From NCBI GenBank assembly GCA_900095095.1, contig FMBT01000303.1, forward strand, positions 372,001 through 436,000: a stretch of DNA of 64,000 bases, in the 5' to 3' direction. Both the position numbers and the translations under genes were made by a program. Every line of letters begins with the position of its first letter. The first letter of the stretch is position 1. This document shows positions 10,777 through 20,800 of this stretch, piece by piece. A model generated the notes under the pieces. It was not told where the DNA came from. It ran no database searches and saw nothing but the letters and a program-made list of their open reading frames with translations. The stretch comes from Fragilariopsis cylindrus CCMP1102. Taxonomy: Eukaryota > Bacillariophyta > Bacillariophyceae > Bacillariales > Bacillariaceae.

Positions 10777-13700
10777 TTAGGAAAGGTCCTTGGCAGCAGC
10801 TGCTTTAGCATCATTGTATTCTTTACTACAAAGCGCTATCGAATCCTCATCGTGGCCCATGAGGGAGTTACGATGAGTTCTAAACAAGCTCCCCTGCAAT
10901 GGCTTAGTCAAATAATCCGATACCATCTCCTTTGTGGGATGATATATCACACGAATGCTTCCTTCTTTGATTTTGCTTGTCACATAGAAGTATCGGATAT
11001 TGATGTGTCTAGTTCTCTTGGTACTAGACGCTTGTCCATTGTTCTCGAGTTGTATTGTGCTTGTGTTGTCCTGTTGAATGACAACGTCTGAACCAATCTT
11101 ATTAAGGATTGAATCAGGATTAATTGACTTGAGTTGCTCCCCAACGAATAATTGAATCCATTCAATAAAATTCATAGCGTCATCAACTCCAACCAATTCT
11201 GCTTCAGTGGAGCTCTTTGTGTTGATCTTCTGCTTTAAGGACATCGACATCAGTGCGCCCTGGCCCCATGTTAACACGGCACCAGTATGACTTCTCATGT
11301 CTTTGTGTATAGCAAATGATGCGTCTACCGACCACAACAGTTTTCCACTTCCATCCCATCCCAACACGAGAGGAATGGATATTGTTAACCTCAGATATTT
11401 CATCACTCTGGTCAACTTTCGATAGTCAGAGCGTGTAGGAGCTTTGACTCGGGTGCAGAGGTAAGCAACAGCCACTTGGAGATCTGGTCTTGCCCTCTTG
11501 GCAGCAAACAACAACCGAGCCGTAGATCGGTGGAAGAAATCTGCTTCCTTTTCATTCAATAGTTCTGAATCATCATCCACATCAAATAGGTTATCACTAG
11601 CTGGTGTGGGGGCTGTTCCATTCATGTCACTTGGCATCTCGGCCAGTATGTCTTCTAGACAGTCATACATAGTGAACTTCACTTTGTTCTTTTCACTATA
11701 GTCAATCGTCACGCCCAGATAATCATGTATGTCACCAGTGGTAGCTACCAGTGGCTTCTTGATGGTACCAAATTCTTTGTTCACATCATCAAGCACTGAA
11801 TCTATCACGGTCTGTTTCATGTGTGATATTTTCAGATCGTCAGCGTGAAATTGTATGGTGCATTGATGCCCTTCAATCATCTTGTTGAAAGTACATCTAT
11901 CATAGCAGTTTGGTTCGTATCCCCATTCAATTAACTGTTTGCTAAGCTTGTTGTAGAACAGGATGGCTCCAAGGAGAGTACCATATACCGCCTTGGTTAG
12001 TTTGGCATATACGTATTCCTTTCCATTTCTCTCCACTATATTCTGTTTGTACTTGGGATTGATGGCACATATCATCGTTACCATGGCCCCTTCGAACTTG
12101 AGATAACAGTCCTTATCAGCTGGGTAATCAGCCTGTAGGAAAGCGCCTGGTATATCACATGTGGCAACCTTCCTGCCTTCAATAGCATCCATTAAGCAGG
12201 ATGTCATTAGAGCGTATATTGATACCGTCGGTGAACTGGATTCATCTTTCGATATGTATTCGCGTTGAGGTCTTCCGTCAGCGCACCCTCTCGCTTTGAT
12301 CTTTCCACATCTTTTTCTTTTCAAGAACATAAGATAGTTCAGGGCTTCGAATCGGATCGATCTGCTTGCTTCCGATGGTAGTAACATTCTGACTGCTCCC
12401 ATTCCTAGGAGGTTGTCATCCAGTTCCTTCATTGTTGCTTCGTAGCCCATCGATCCGAATTCCTTTAACCCTCTATTGAAACCATACTGCGGAGTTGATT
12501 TCGATGCCTCTACATGACTATATGAGGTGATAGTGCTAAGGACATAAGCTTGTGTAGAATGCGCTAGGGACCAATAATCACCAAGGTCTGATTCAAGTTC
12601 ATGAGGTATGGAAGGTTCCTCTTCTTCTTCTTCTTCAGATGCATCACTAGTAACAGTGTCATCTTTAGATGATATGCTGGATTGCATCATATCATCATCA
12701 TCAAGATCATCTTCGATTAGATTGGTATCTTCTTCAAGGATGGGTCTCTTCTTCTTCTTCTTCTTCTTATCCTTTCCACACTCCTGCTTTGACGTTGAGT
12801 TAGCTAGATTCATGCCGGATCGGGTGCGACTTTCAAGGATAATAGGTTCATCTTCATCTTCATTAAGAGTGTCCCTGTTGTGTTGCTGTATTGGATTCTG
12901 GAAGAAGTCGATTTGCGAGTCAGGGACATCACTGTCACCACCAAACTGTTTTGAGTCAGGATCCGATTCTTTAATCGTCTTGTCTTTTGCCTCGAGCTTC
13001 AACTCCTTTTGAAGTTCCTCTCGATATTCCTCATCCATTTTGAAATCAGCGTCAGAGGCATTACTGTCATCGTCATTGATTACATTAGCAGCAAAGTCAT
13101 CTAAAGTGACTCTTCCATTGATGTCGGCAAATTCAATTCCTTCCGGTTGCTGTTCTTGCTCTCCAATGTTAGTGACAGTATTGACTAGTGCATCAGTCGT
13201 TGGGATGATTGTAACACGATTAACGGATACAGGTTGCTTGGTGTTCAACTTGAATACAACATGACCACTACCATTGTCAGCGCGGCCGATGTACAGGGCA
13301 TCGATAGATCTCTCTTCATCAGTGCTATTTGTTCCCCCAGTATGCCCTTGAACATACTGCCCTACCTTGATAGTGGGGCATCTAAGCTTCTTCCCTGTTA
13401 CTATTTCTCTTGGAGATAATACGGAATGGATGCCATTCTGTTTAGGTAATGAGTTGATTAACATTGTAACTCGGAGGACCATTTCAACAGTGAAACGTTT
13501 TGGAAGTTTCTTATAAGGCATCATTAGTCTTACTGCTCTGATTCTTTCTTTGAGGAATCTAATTTGTCTTTCGACGGTCTCAACGTGCCTACCTGCATCA
13601 CATGTTGATAGTGTGATGTTGTATGGCTTGTCTTGTAGCTCATGCTTGATGCATTCAAATGCACCATCTGCTTCAATCGTTACAACCTTAAACACACTCC

Positions 13701-15291
13701 TACTTTTGTATGTTTGTATTATCTTTAGGATGCATGCCAGTATGGCATTGCGATTGTTCTTTTGAACGCAGTATGTTTGTATCAGCCCAATATGCTTGGA
13801 GTACGATATAAGAAACTTGATTCCATTGATATGCATGATATCAATTGCTAGGTGGACGTTGGAGTATTCTTTCATGATGAAAGGTGGGATGTCTGTTACG
13901 TCATCCTCTCTTGGCATAATACTCTTGTTCTTGACAGTCTTTCCTTTCATTGCTGGGACGTCAGGTCCGAATATCTTCTTGGCAATATGCACATCCCTTC
14001 TAGTAAAAGGGCTGTTACCAATAACATTATGTTCAATTGCATTAGCCAGGTCAAAGTCACTAGGGCATGCTAGCGCTTCTTGGAGATCTCTGACTTTTGC
14101 TGCTCTTCTACAATCGATTGCAGAAAAGTGTGCACTCTCCCCTTTTACGGTTTGATGTGCCATGACAATATGGTGATCATCATCAGTAGTGATATCAATA
14201 CAGTACATCCCATTGGATGTCTTACCAAATCTTATATATGAGCCATCATCATTGAATACATATATTGCATTGTCAATGGCGCTGTCCATAACAACTCGCT
14301 TGGTATCAGTTAGCATGGCCAGTGATAGCAAGTTAGCTACTCCATTAGGGTAGAAATAGTAACCATCAGATGGGAGAGGCAAAGTATCAAGGTCATCGCA
14401 TAGACGTCCGATATCCTTGATTTGGAACTTCGAATCTGTAGTGCGTACAGAAATAGAACTGTTTTCATCAGCTTGGATGTCAGCCAGAAGGAAGGCATCT
14501 TTGAAGATGTGAATAGTAGATCCGCTATCAATAGCAATGGTGGTCCGTGGGCCGACATGCTTATCCCCCCCACTCCTTGCTTTCGGTGATTGAATTGTAG
14601 CAGACAATTCAAATGCTGGAAGTAAATCAGAAACAAAGATAGGATCAGTTGTAACAGAAACAACCTGGTGATTAAGGACATAGGCGCCGTCCCAAATCAT
14701 ACCACCAGTCCAGTAAGGAGAGATGGCATCATACCATGTGATATCTTGACAGGTTCGATCCTTGGTTTGATTGCTATCAGTACAATTGTTATCATTTACC
14801 AAGTGTGGAATTGGTCCTGAGATAACAGAGTGCCTCTTCTGCCTGCGCTTGCGTGCAAAGAAGACATGTAGATGGCTTCCGGAGGAGGTCTTGTTGTTCT
14901 TGGAGTTGTGTTTTCTGGAAATAGGTTTTGGGCGCATGCTAATAACTGGATGGGTGAAAATATTAAGTCCAGATAGCATGTGTTCAAACTTTTGAAACAC
15001 ATTGTAGAACGGTGTGGTGTAGTTGAGTTTATTGAATACAATGGATTCAATCTCCATGATCGTTTCACCAGAGGTTATAATAGCATTCCCAATCGCATCA
15101 CATATGAATGCAATGGTTTTGCAATATGTGATCCAAACATTGTTGTAGAGTGAGTAGCATGTAAACCTGGGTAGTAGACCTGTAGAGAGTAGGAACCATC
15201 CTAAACAGGTGGAGGAATAGATTGTTTTGATCCATCCAGTATCATACGGATGATAGGGCAATTGTTCTTCCTTTAAGAACGGCCCTCGCAA
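10777..15291 (-). CDS. Pol polyprotein of element A (copia)
   Basis: About 1,500 codons open without a break. In order from the N-terminus: aspartic protease with AIDSGST near residue 250; integrase core with LAIDIMHIN, TIEADGAFE and HVETVERQ (D, D, E) at about 490-620; an acidic linker at about 740-900; reverse transcriptase with CDIPGAFLQADYP and the catalytic FHADD near 1147; RNase H with SVDASFAIHKD, STEAEL and QQDNTSTIQ at about 1290-1430. Integrase before reverse transcriptase makes it Ty1/copia. There is no ATG at the frame start. The frame overlaps the end of gag at 15273-15291 in the -1 register, so expression probably needs a frameshift unless a base is missing in the 5-base run at 15290-15294. 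Confidence 0.93.
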   Translation of the reverse strand: MRGPFLKEEQLPYHPYDTGWIKTIYSSTCLGWFLLSTGLLPRFTCYSLYNNVWITYCKTIAFICDAIGNAIITSGETIMEIESIVFNKLNYTTPFYNVFQKFEHMLSGLNIFTHPVISMRPKPISRKHNSKNNKTSSGSHLHVFFARKRRQKRHSVISGPIPHLVNDNNCTDSNQTKDRTCQDITWYDAISPYWTGGMIWDGAYVLNHQVVSVTTDPIFVSDLLPAFELSATIQSPKARSGGDKHVGPRTTIAIDSGSTIHIFKDAFLLADIQADENSSISVRTTDSKFQIKDIGRLCDDLDTLPLPSDGYYFYPNGVANLLSLAMLTDTKRVVMDSAIDNAIYVFNDDGSYIRFGKTSNGMYCIDITTDDDHHIVMAHQTVKGESAHFSAIDCRRAAKVRDLQEALACPSDFDLANAIEHNVIGNSPFTRRDVHIAKKIFGPDVPAMKGKTVKNKSIMPREDDVTDIPPFIMKEYSNVHLAIDIMHINGIKFLISYSKHIGLIQTYCVQKNNRNAILACILKIIQTYKSRSVFKVVTIEADGAFECIKHELQDKPYNITLSTCDAGRHVETVERQIRFLKERIRAVRLMMPYKKLPKRFTVEMVLRVTMLINSLPKQNGIHSVLSPREIVTGKKLRCPTIKVGQYVQGHTGGTNSTDEERSIDALYIGRADNGSGHVVFKLNTKQPVSVNRVTIIPTTDALVNTVTNIGEQEQQPEGIEFADINGRVTLDDFAANVINDDDSNASDADFKMDEEYREELQKELKLEAKDKTIKESDPDSKQFGGDSDVPDSQIDFFQNPIQQHNRDTLNEDEDEPIILESRTRSGMNLANSTSKQECGKDKKKKKKKRPILEEDTNLIEDDLDDDDMMQSSISSKDDTVTSDASEEEEEEEPSIPHELESDLGDYWSLAHSTQAYVLSTITSYSHVEASKSTPQYGFNRGLKEFGSMGYEATMKELDDNLLGMGAVRMLLPSEASRSIRFEALNYLMFLKRKRCGKIKARGCADGRPQREYISKDESSSPTVSIYALMTSCLMDAIEGRKVATCDIPGAFLQADYPADKDCYLKFEGAMVTMICAINPKYKQNIVERNGKEYVYAKLTKAVYGTLLGAILFYNKLSKQLIEWGYEPNCYDRCTFNKMIEGHQCTIQFHADDLKISHMKQTVIDSVLDDVNKEFGTIKKPLVATTGDIHDYLGVTIDYSEKNKVKFTMYDCLEDILAEMPSDMNGTAPTPASDNLFDVDDDSELLNEKEADFFHRSTARLLFAAKRARPDLQVAVAYLCTRVKAPTRSDYRKLTRVMKYLRLTISIPLVLGWDGSGKLLWSVDASFAIHKDMRSHTGAVLTWGQGALMSMSLKQKINTKSSTEAELVGVDDAMNFIEWIQLFVGEQLKSINPDSILNKIGSDVVIQQDNTSTIQLENNGQASSTKRTRHINIRYFYVTSKIKEGSIRVIYHPTKEMVSDYLTKPLQGSLFRTHRNSLMGHDEDSIALCSKEYNDAKAAAAKDLS

Positions 15292-16266
15292 AAATCCGAT
15301 GTATCCAGTATCAGATTGAATCCATAGATAGTCATTAAATGGAATTTCGGCAGTCCATGGCGTTGGAGCACAAGATTCAATGTATTATCTTTCAGTTTGG
15401 ATTCAAGCAATTCAACTGTGTTAATACCACAGTTGACCAGCTTACGGGTCACCTTGTTGATCCATCGATTAGGCTTGCGTCGTCGTTGATTGATTGATAC
15501 AGCCACTACCGTGTGGTGTAACAAAACATGAGCTGCAGGAAAGAGCTCACGTTCATCGTCTGAACCAATTTCAGTGATCATTCGATCATATCGAGCAGAG
15601 TAGAACCTGATATGGTCATAATGTCTTTCTGTTTCCTCTTTGAGGTAACGTACTGTATCACCATGTAGAGCAGTCTGATTGACATCTATAAGTTGCTGAC
15701 GTAGTCTCCTAGCAGCTTCTGCAATACTGCACCCTTCAAATAGTTCAACTAATGCATCAGTATCACGAATTCCGGAGAGTTTCAGTTTCTCACGGACAAC
15801 ATCAGAATAGTCAATGATGTGTTCCGGAGTAGGACTATCATATTCATAGCTGATGAGATCTGGTTCGTCGATACCATAGTGTTTGATTCGAACAGTACCT
15901 GTATTCTTGACACGTTGTGCTGTGAGGTACACAACTGTTTCAAAGCCATGCGCCTTGTTGATTGTTATGGGAGATTTTCCAGTCCTAGGACGGTTACTGT
16001 TCTCCTCAAGTTCACGATTTGTAATGATTCCAGTTGGCTTTCTGGATCTTCACATCTATGAAGTAGTTTGTATCCAAACTTTCCTTGAGGATTGGATCGA
16101 AACATACTAGTCGTTTCTCTCCAGTTGGTGTAGTAGTAGCTGCACCCTTATCATCTTTTTCGTAGATGGTAATTAACTTTGAATGTCTCAAAGGATCTGG
16201 TTTTGTTTTGACAAAATCAGTTTCGACTTTAGCAACCAAGTCAAGTATGGATGAATCAAGTCCGTA
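15273..16266 (-). pseudogene. Gag of element A, 3' portion
   Basis: Continuation of gag after the element B insertion. It begins with GLDSSILDLVAKVETDF in the frame left open at the insertion point, changes frame once between 16012 and about 16027 (one extra or two missing bases), and then runs on to a TAA at 15273. The C-terminal part includes the basic stretch NQRRRKPNRW and ends FNLILDTSDFCEGRS. No CCHC zinc knuckle was seen. Because B sits inside the reading frame, this gag cannot be made whole from this copy. Confidence 0.75.
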
Positions 16267-16501
16267 TGTTGAAATCTTAACACGCACGACGGACAGACCG
16301 CAAATACCGTTACTATCGCGCACCGATTCAAACAGTCAAACAAGCCAGTCAAACCCCAAATCCAATTCAAATGATAAATGCCTATCACCACTAACACAAG
16401 CAACACAGCGTCTCAAGGACAGCCTAAGATAGAGCCCATAAATCGTTTAGAACAACCTTAACAACTAATATTAAACTCTTATCTAAACTAGAATCTCAAC
16501 A
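16267..16501 (+). repeat. LTR of element B, left copy (5' LTR)
   Basis: 235 bases, TGTTGAAATC to ATCTCAACA, identical by eye to the right copy at 21869. It contains AAATCGTTTAGAAC at 16440-16453, the complement of the sequence directly after the LTR. No strong TATA box was seen upstream of that segment. Confidence 0.95.
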
Positions 16502-16515
16502 GTTCTAAACGATTT
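16440..16515 (+). promoter_or_regulatory. Candidate self-priming stem of element B (LTR segment + primer-binding site)
   Basis: AAATCGTTTAGAAC at 16440-16453 in the LTR is the exact reverse complement of GTTCTAAACGATTT at 16502-16515, whose first base follows the LTR end directly. That is the position of the minus-strand primer-binding site in LTR retroelements. Established comparison: Tf1 of fission yeast primes with the 5' end of its own RNA folded onto the primer-binding site. Applying this to B is inference; it would place the RNA 5' end, or a cleavage site, at or just before 16440. Confidence 0.7.
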
Positions 16516-16577
16516 TGTCGCAGGACACGAAGCTAGACCTAACCTACGAAATAGTCAGTAACCAACGACGTTTCGCA

Positions 16578-17876
16578 ATGACGAAAGTCCTAATCGAATA
16601 TGACTACTCAGGCATTGACCGAGTAGTTGGAATACCAACAACAGGACAGTTAATTACGTTCCAAAAACAGATGGCAAAGGTTCAAACCAGCTACAAATGC
16701 AATATCGCGGAAGCAAGAGACCATGGATGGTCATGGATAATGTGCACTCAGGCACAGTGGATACTAAAAAGAGGAATCACAGCACAAGTACCAGTGCCAG
16801 TAGACCCAGGTCCATACGTTGGCGACACCAACATACTCAATGCAGCGCACAAACAAGTGCTCAAACTCTACGAAGAATACGAGGAACACAAGCGCAACAC
16901 CAACAAAGCAATCCAAGCATGCTTCGATGAAGATTTATTTATCGAATTAGAAACTGATGGATTACTACTAGGAGTATCGCCACATGAAGTATACCAACAC
17001 ATGTGGACAAATTTCATCCTAACGGTAGACAAGGATCGCGAAATCCTACATGCAAGAGAACTCCTCAAGGTTGACTATGATCCGGATCGAATCGTCCAAC
17101 ACTACTACAAAGCAATCAATGAAGCAAGAGAGTTGCTAACCGGACTACGAGAAACAGTAACAGACGCAGAAGTGATGCGAAATGCCTATGCGACCTTTGA
17201 GAAGAATATTGACCTGAAGGATGCATGTCGTGAATGGAACAGAGGGACAGCAACAACATGGGAGGAGATGCGGAAGCACTTTAGCAAAGAGATCCAAATG
17301 AACAAAACTGATCCAGCCATCATGAAAAGAACAGAACTAGCAAATGCAGTACTGGCACAAACCAGAGAAGATGAAACTGCCCAAAGACAAGCATCCGAAG
17401 TACTGGTACTGCAAACACAGAAGATTCAGGAACTAGAGGCAAGGATTGAACAACAACAACTCGCAAACAGCGCAACCAACCAGGTCCCCGGACGGATCCC
17501 AGCTTCAATCAGCACAGGCAGCAGCAATGGCAGCGCCGGTGGTAGTAGTGCAACAAGTACTGTCACCAAAGAAGAAATGATGCAGATGTTTGCACAATTC
17601 ACTCAAAACAACAACCAAGGTGAAGGCAATGCAGGTACAGCAAAGAAGAAAAAGAACAAGTTTGGAACAGAGTACATCCGGAATGATCTAGGAAATGGTG
17701 AACGATCGAAACGCAGATACCCAGATTCAACTAACTACTGCCCATCGTGTGGGTATGATATCAAACCAACACACACCCCAGGGACTTGTACCAACCGAAA
17801 GGCCTGCCACAATGAAGCAGCAACACTCGCTAACAAGATGGGAGGTGTCACTACCAACTGCCACTTTGTCACTTGA
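16578..17876 (+). CDS. Gag of element B
   Basis: 432 residues from ATG 16578; the frame is open back to 16515 but has no earlier ATG. It is mostly helical and charged. There is a predicted coiled-coil-like Gln/Glu stretch at about residues 270-300 and a Ser/Gly-rich linker at about 315-335. A basic KKKKNK patch and a cysteine-histidine motif near the end (CPSCGYDIKPTHTPGTC, then C and H) act as a zinc-knuckle-like nucleic-acid binder, with spacing unlike the classical CCHC. It ends at TGA 17874-17876, and the same frame continues directly into pol. Confidence 0.9.
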   Translation: MTKVLIEYDYSGIDRVVGIPTTGQLITFQKQMAKVQTSYKCNIAEARDHGWSWIMCTQAQWILKRGITAQVPVPVDPGPYVGDTNILNAAHKQVLKLYEEYEEHKRNTNKAIQACFDEDLFIELETDGLLLGVSPHEVYQHMWTNFILTVDKDREILHARELLKVDYDPDRIVQHYYKAINEARELLTGLRETVTDAEVMRNAYATFEKNIDLKDACREWNRGTATTWEEMRKHFSKEIQMNKTDPAIMKRTELANAVLAQTREDETAQRQASEVLVLQTQKIQELEARIEQQQLANSATNQVPGRIPASISTGSSNGSAGGSSATSTVTKEEMMQMFAQFTQNNNQGEGNAGTAKKKKNKFGTEYIRNDLGNGERSKRRYPDSTNYCPSCGYDIKPTHTPGTCTNRKACHNEAATLANKMGGVTTNCHFVT

Positions 17877-20800
17877 CGAGGTGGGGAGGTGAATAGTAAG
17901 ATAAGTCAAAATAAAATAAATAATACTGATTTAAACAATTACACATCATCTTCGAGTACCAATAAGCACATATCATATGCAGCAGCAGTTACAAGCAATA
18001 GCCGTTTGTCAACCCTCACAAACAAATTCAAAGCACTACTAACTAGCCGAACCACACCACAGGGCCATCCAGATTCAGCAGCAACTAGCATGTTTCTATC
18101 AAACAAACACAAGCACCTAGGAGAAGCAATACAACACGAAGAAATAAATGTAGGAGTAGCCAACACCAACACGATGAACTCAGTAACAACCAGACAGCTA
18201 AAACTAGCACCAGAACTGCCAATGGAAGCACAGAAAGCACACGGATTCAAAGAAATGGAGAGATCATTAATATCCGTACCAGTACTATGTGATGCCGACT
18301 GCACAGTAGTATTCAAGAAGAAGAATGTACAAGTGATCAGAGAAAACAAAATAATAATTGAAGGACCAAGAGACGCTGAAACAAACTTATGGTTGATGCC
18401 ACTAGAAAGCAATAACAACAACACGGTGAAACCGATCAAGAGACCATTTGTAATCCAATTAAAGCACACAGCCAACAGTGCCTACCAACAAAAATCAGCA
18501 TCACAACTACAAGCCTGGCACCATGCAACATTAGGAGCACCAGTGATCACAACACTAATCAAAGCGATTGACAAAAATTGGTTAACATCATTCCCAGGAC
18601 TAACATCCAATGGCATCAGAAAACATCTACCAAAATCAATCCAAACAACAATGGGGCATCTACACAAAGTAAGAAAGAACCTTCGACCAACAGACAAAGT
18701 AACAACAGAGGACATCATGGAAGATGAAGAAGATGATCCAGACTATCTACCACCAAGAGAAATAACAAATCGTGAGCACATTGTACAGATAACAGCAGTA
18801 AACTTTGCAGACCTGAAGGGTATGACATCAAGTGATCAAACAGGCGCATTCCCAAACACATCATCGCGAGGAAACAGATACATCATGGTGATGGAAGACA
18901 GTGATTCAGGAGCAATACTTGCAGTGGCAATCAAATCAAGAAAGAAAGAACACCTATTAGCAGGGTTCATTGAAATGCATGATACACTGAAGAAAGCAGG
19001 AATCAACCCAGTACTACACCGAATAGACAATGAATTCTCAAAGGAACTAATTGAAGAGATAGAAGCACGAGGATTGAAATACCAAATAGCACCAAGAGGC
19101 AACCATCGAACCATACCTGCAGAAAGGGCAATACAGACAGTCAAAAATCATTTTGTATCAACACTATATGGGTGTGATCCAACATTCCCAAAAAGCCAAT
19201 GGGATAGGATACTACCAGTAGCAGTACTAACACTAAACATGTTACGGCCGTCAAGAATCAACCCACTTAAATCAGCCTACAACGAGTTATGGGGAAATTT
19301 TGACTTCAACAAGACACCACTAGCACCCCCTGGATGCCTCATCGTAGCACACGAGAGACCACAAGATAGAAAAACATGGGCGGATCATGGAGTAAAAGGT
19401 TACTTCATTGGACCAGCCAAACATCATTATCGAAATTATAGAGTATACATACCAGCAACAAGAGGAGAAAGAACAACAGATACAATTGAATTCTTCCCAG
19501 AACATGTACAAATGCCAAAGACATCATCAGAAGATAGACTAGCAAGTGTAACAGAAGATTTAGTAGCAATACTCCAAAAACCACATCCACCCACGCCATT
19601 CCTTGATCAAGGAACAACAACTAATGACGCCATCGACAAGTTAAGGGAAATCTTCACTCCTAGACAACAGAATAATGAATCTACAAGGGTGCCGGCATGG
19701 GCAGCTACAAGGGTGGTAGGTAATCCGAGGGAAAACCAACAACAATTCTTCGTGAACCAAGATCCGAACCGAGTAGGTGAACCAGTGGAAAACCAACAAC
19801 AATACTTTCCGAACCAAGGTACGAACCGAGTAGCTACAAGGGTGGCATTACCAACAATTACCGAAGATGAAATAGGAACCAAGATCATGAAGAGCTACAA
19901 CAACACCATCCAACGAGGAGAAGTCACCCACTACAATGAAAATGAAAGATTATATTTCATTGAGTATGAAAGTGGAGATAACGAACAAGTTAGCAGTAGA
20001 ACACTCAACCAGTTTCGATGCATTGATACAGACAAAGATCTAACAAAGCGAATGACCAGACTATCAACAAGACTACAAAGGGCCAACATCGTACGACAAA
20101 ACAGGAACAATCCATCAGCAGCAGGAGGAAAACTACCAGGACACTTTGCAATGACAGTATATGATGAAGCAACAGGCAAAATGATAGACTACAAACAACT
20201 AGTCAACCACTCAGACAAACAAACACGGGAATCATGGCAAAAATCAGCAGCAAATGAATTTGGCAAACTTCTAAAAGGAGTAGGAAAGAAAGCAGATGGT
20301 ACACAACGAGTCAAAGGATCAGACACATTCCACTTCATCAGAAAAAAGCAAGTACCAATAGGAAAGAAGGTAACATACGCAAGATTCTGTTGTGATGTAC
20401 GACTACAGAAAGATGATATCAACCGAACAAGACTAACAGTAGGAGGAGACCGACTACAGTATGATGGCAAAACAAGCACAGAAACAGCTGGACTGGAAAC
20501 AATCAAGATACACCTCAACAGTACCATATCAACCAAGAATGCGCAGTATGCAGCAGCTGATATAGGAAACTTCTACACAAATTCAAAACTCAAATCATCT
20601 GAATACATGAGAATTCACCTAAGTCTTATTCCAACAGAAATCATAGAAGAATACAACGTAATGCAGTATGTGGAAGCAAACGGACATGTCTATGTAGAGA
20701 TTACAGGTGCCATGTATGGACTAGCACAAAGTGGCCGAATCGCGAATGAAGACCTACAGGAACACCTAGCCAAGTTTGGATACTATCCAACCAAACGAAC

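Noticed and set aside
16166-16432. Separate 88-codon gene at the left end of element B
   Set aside because: It is the LTR-encoded tail of pol, repeated because the LTR is repeated; upstream codons belong to element A.
16515-16577. Upstream start of gag in element B
   Set aside because: The first codon would be TTG and part of it overlaps the primer-binding site; ATG 16578 is preferred.
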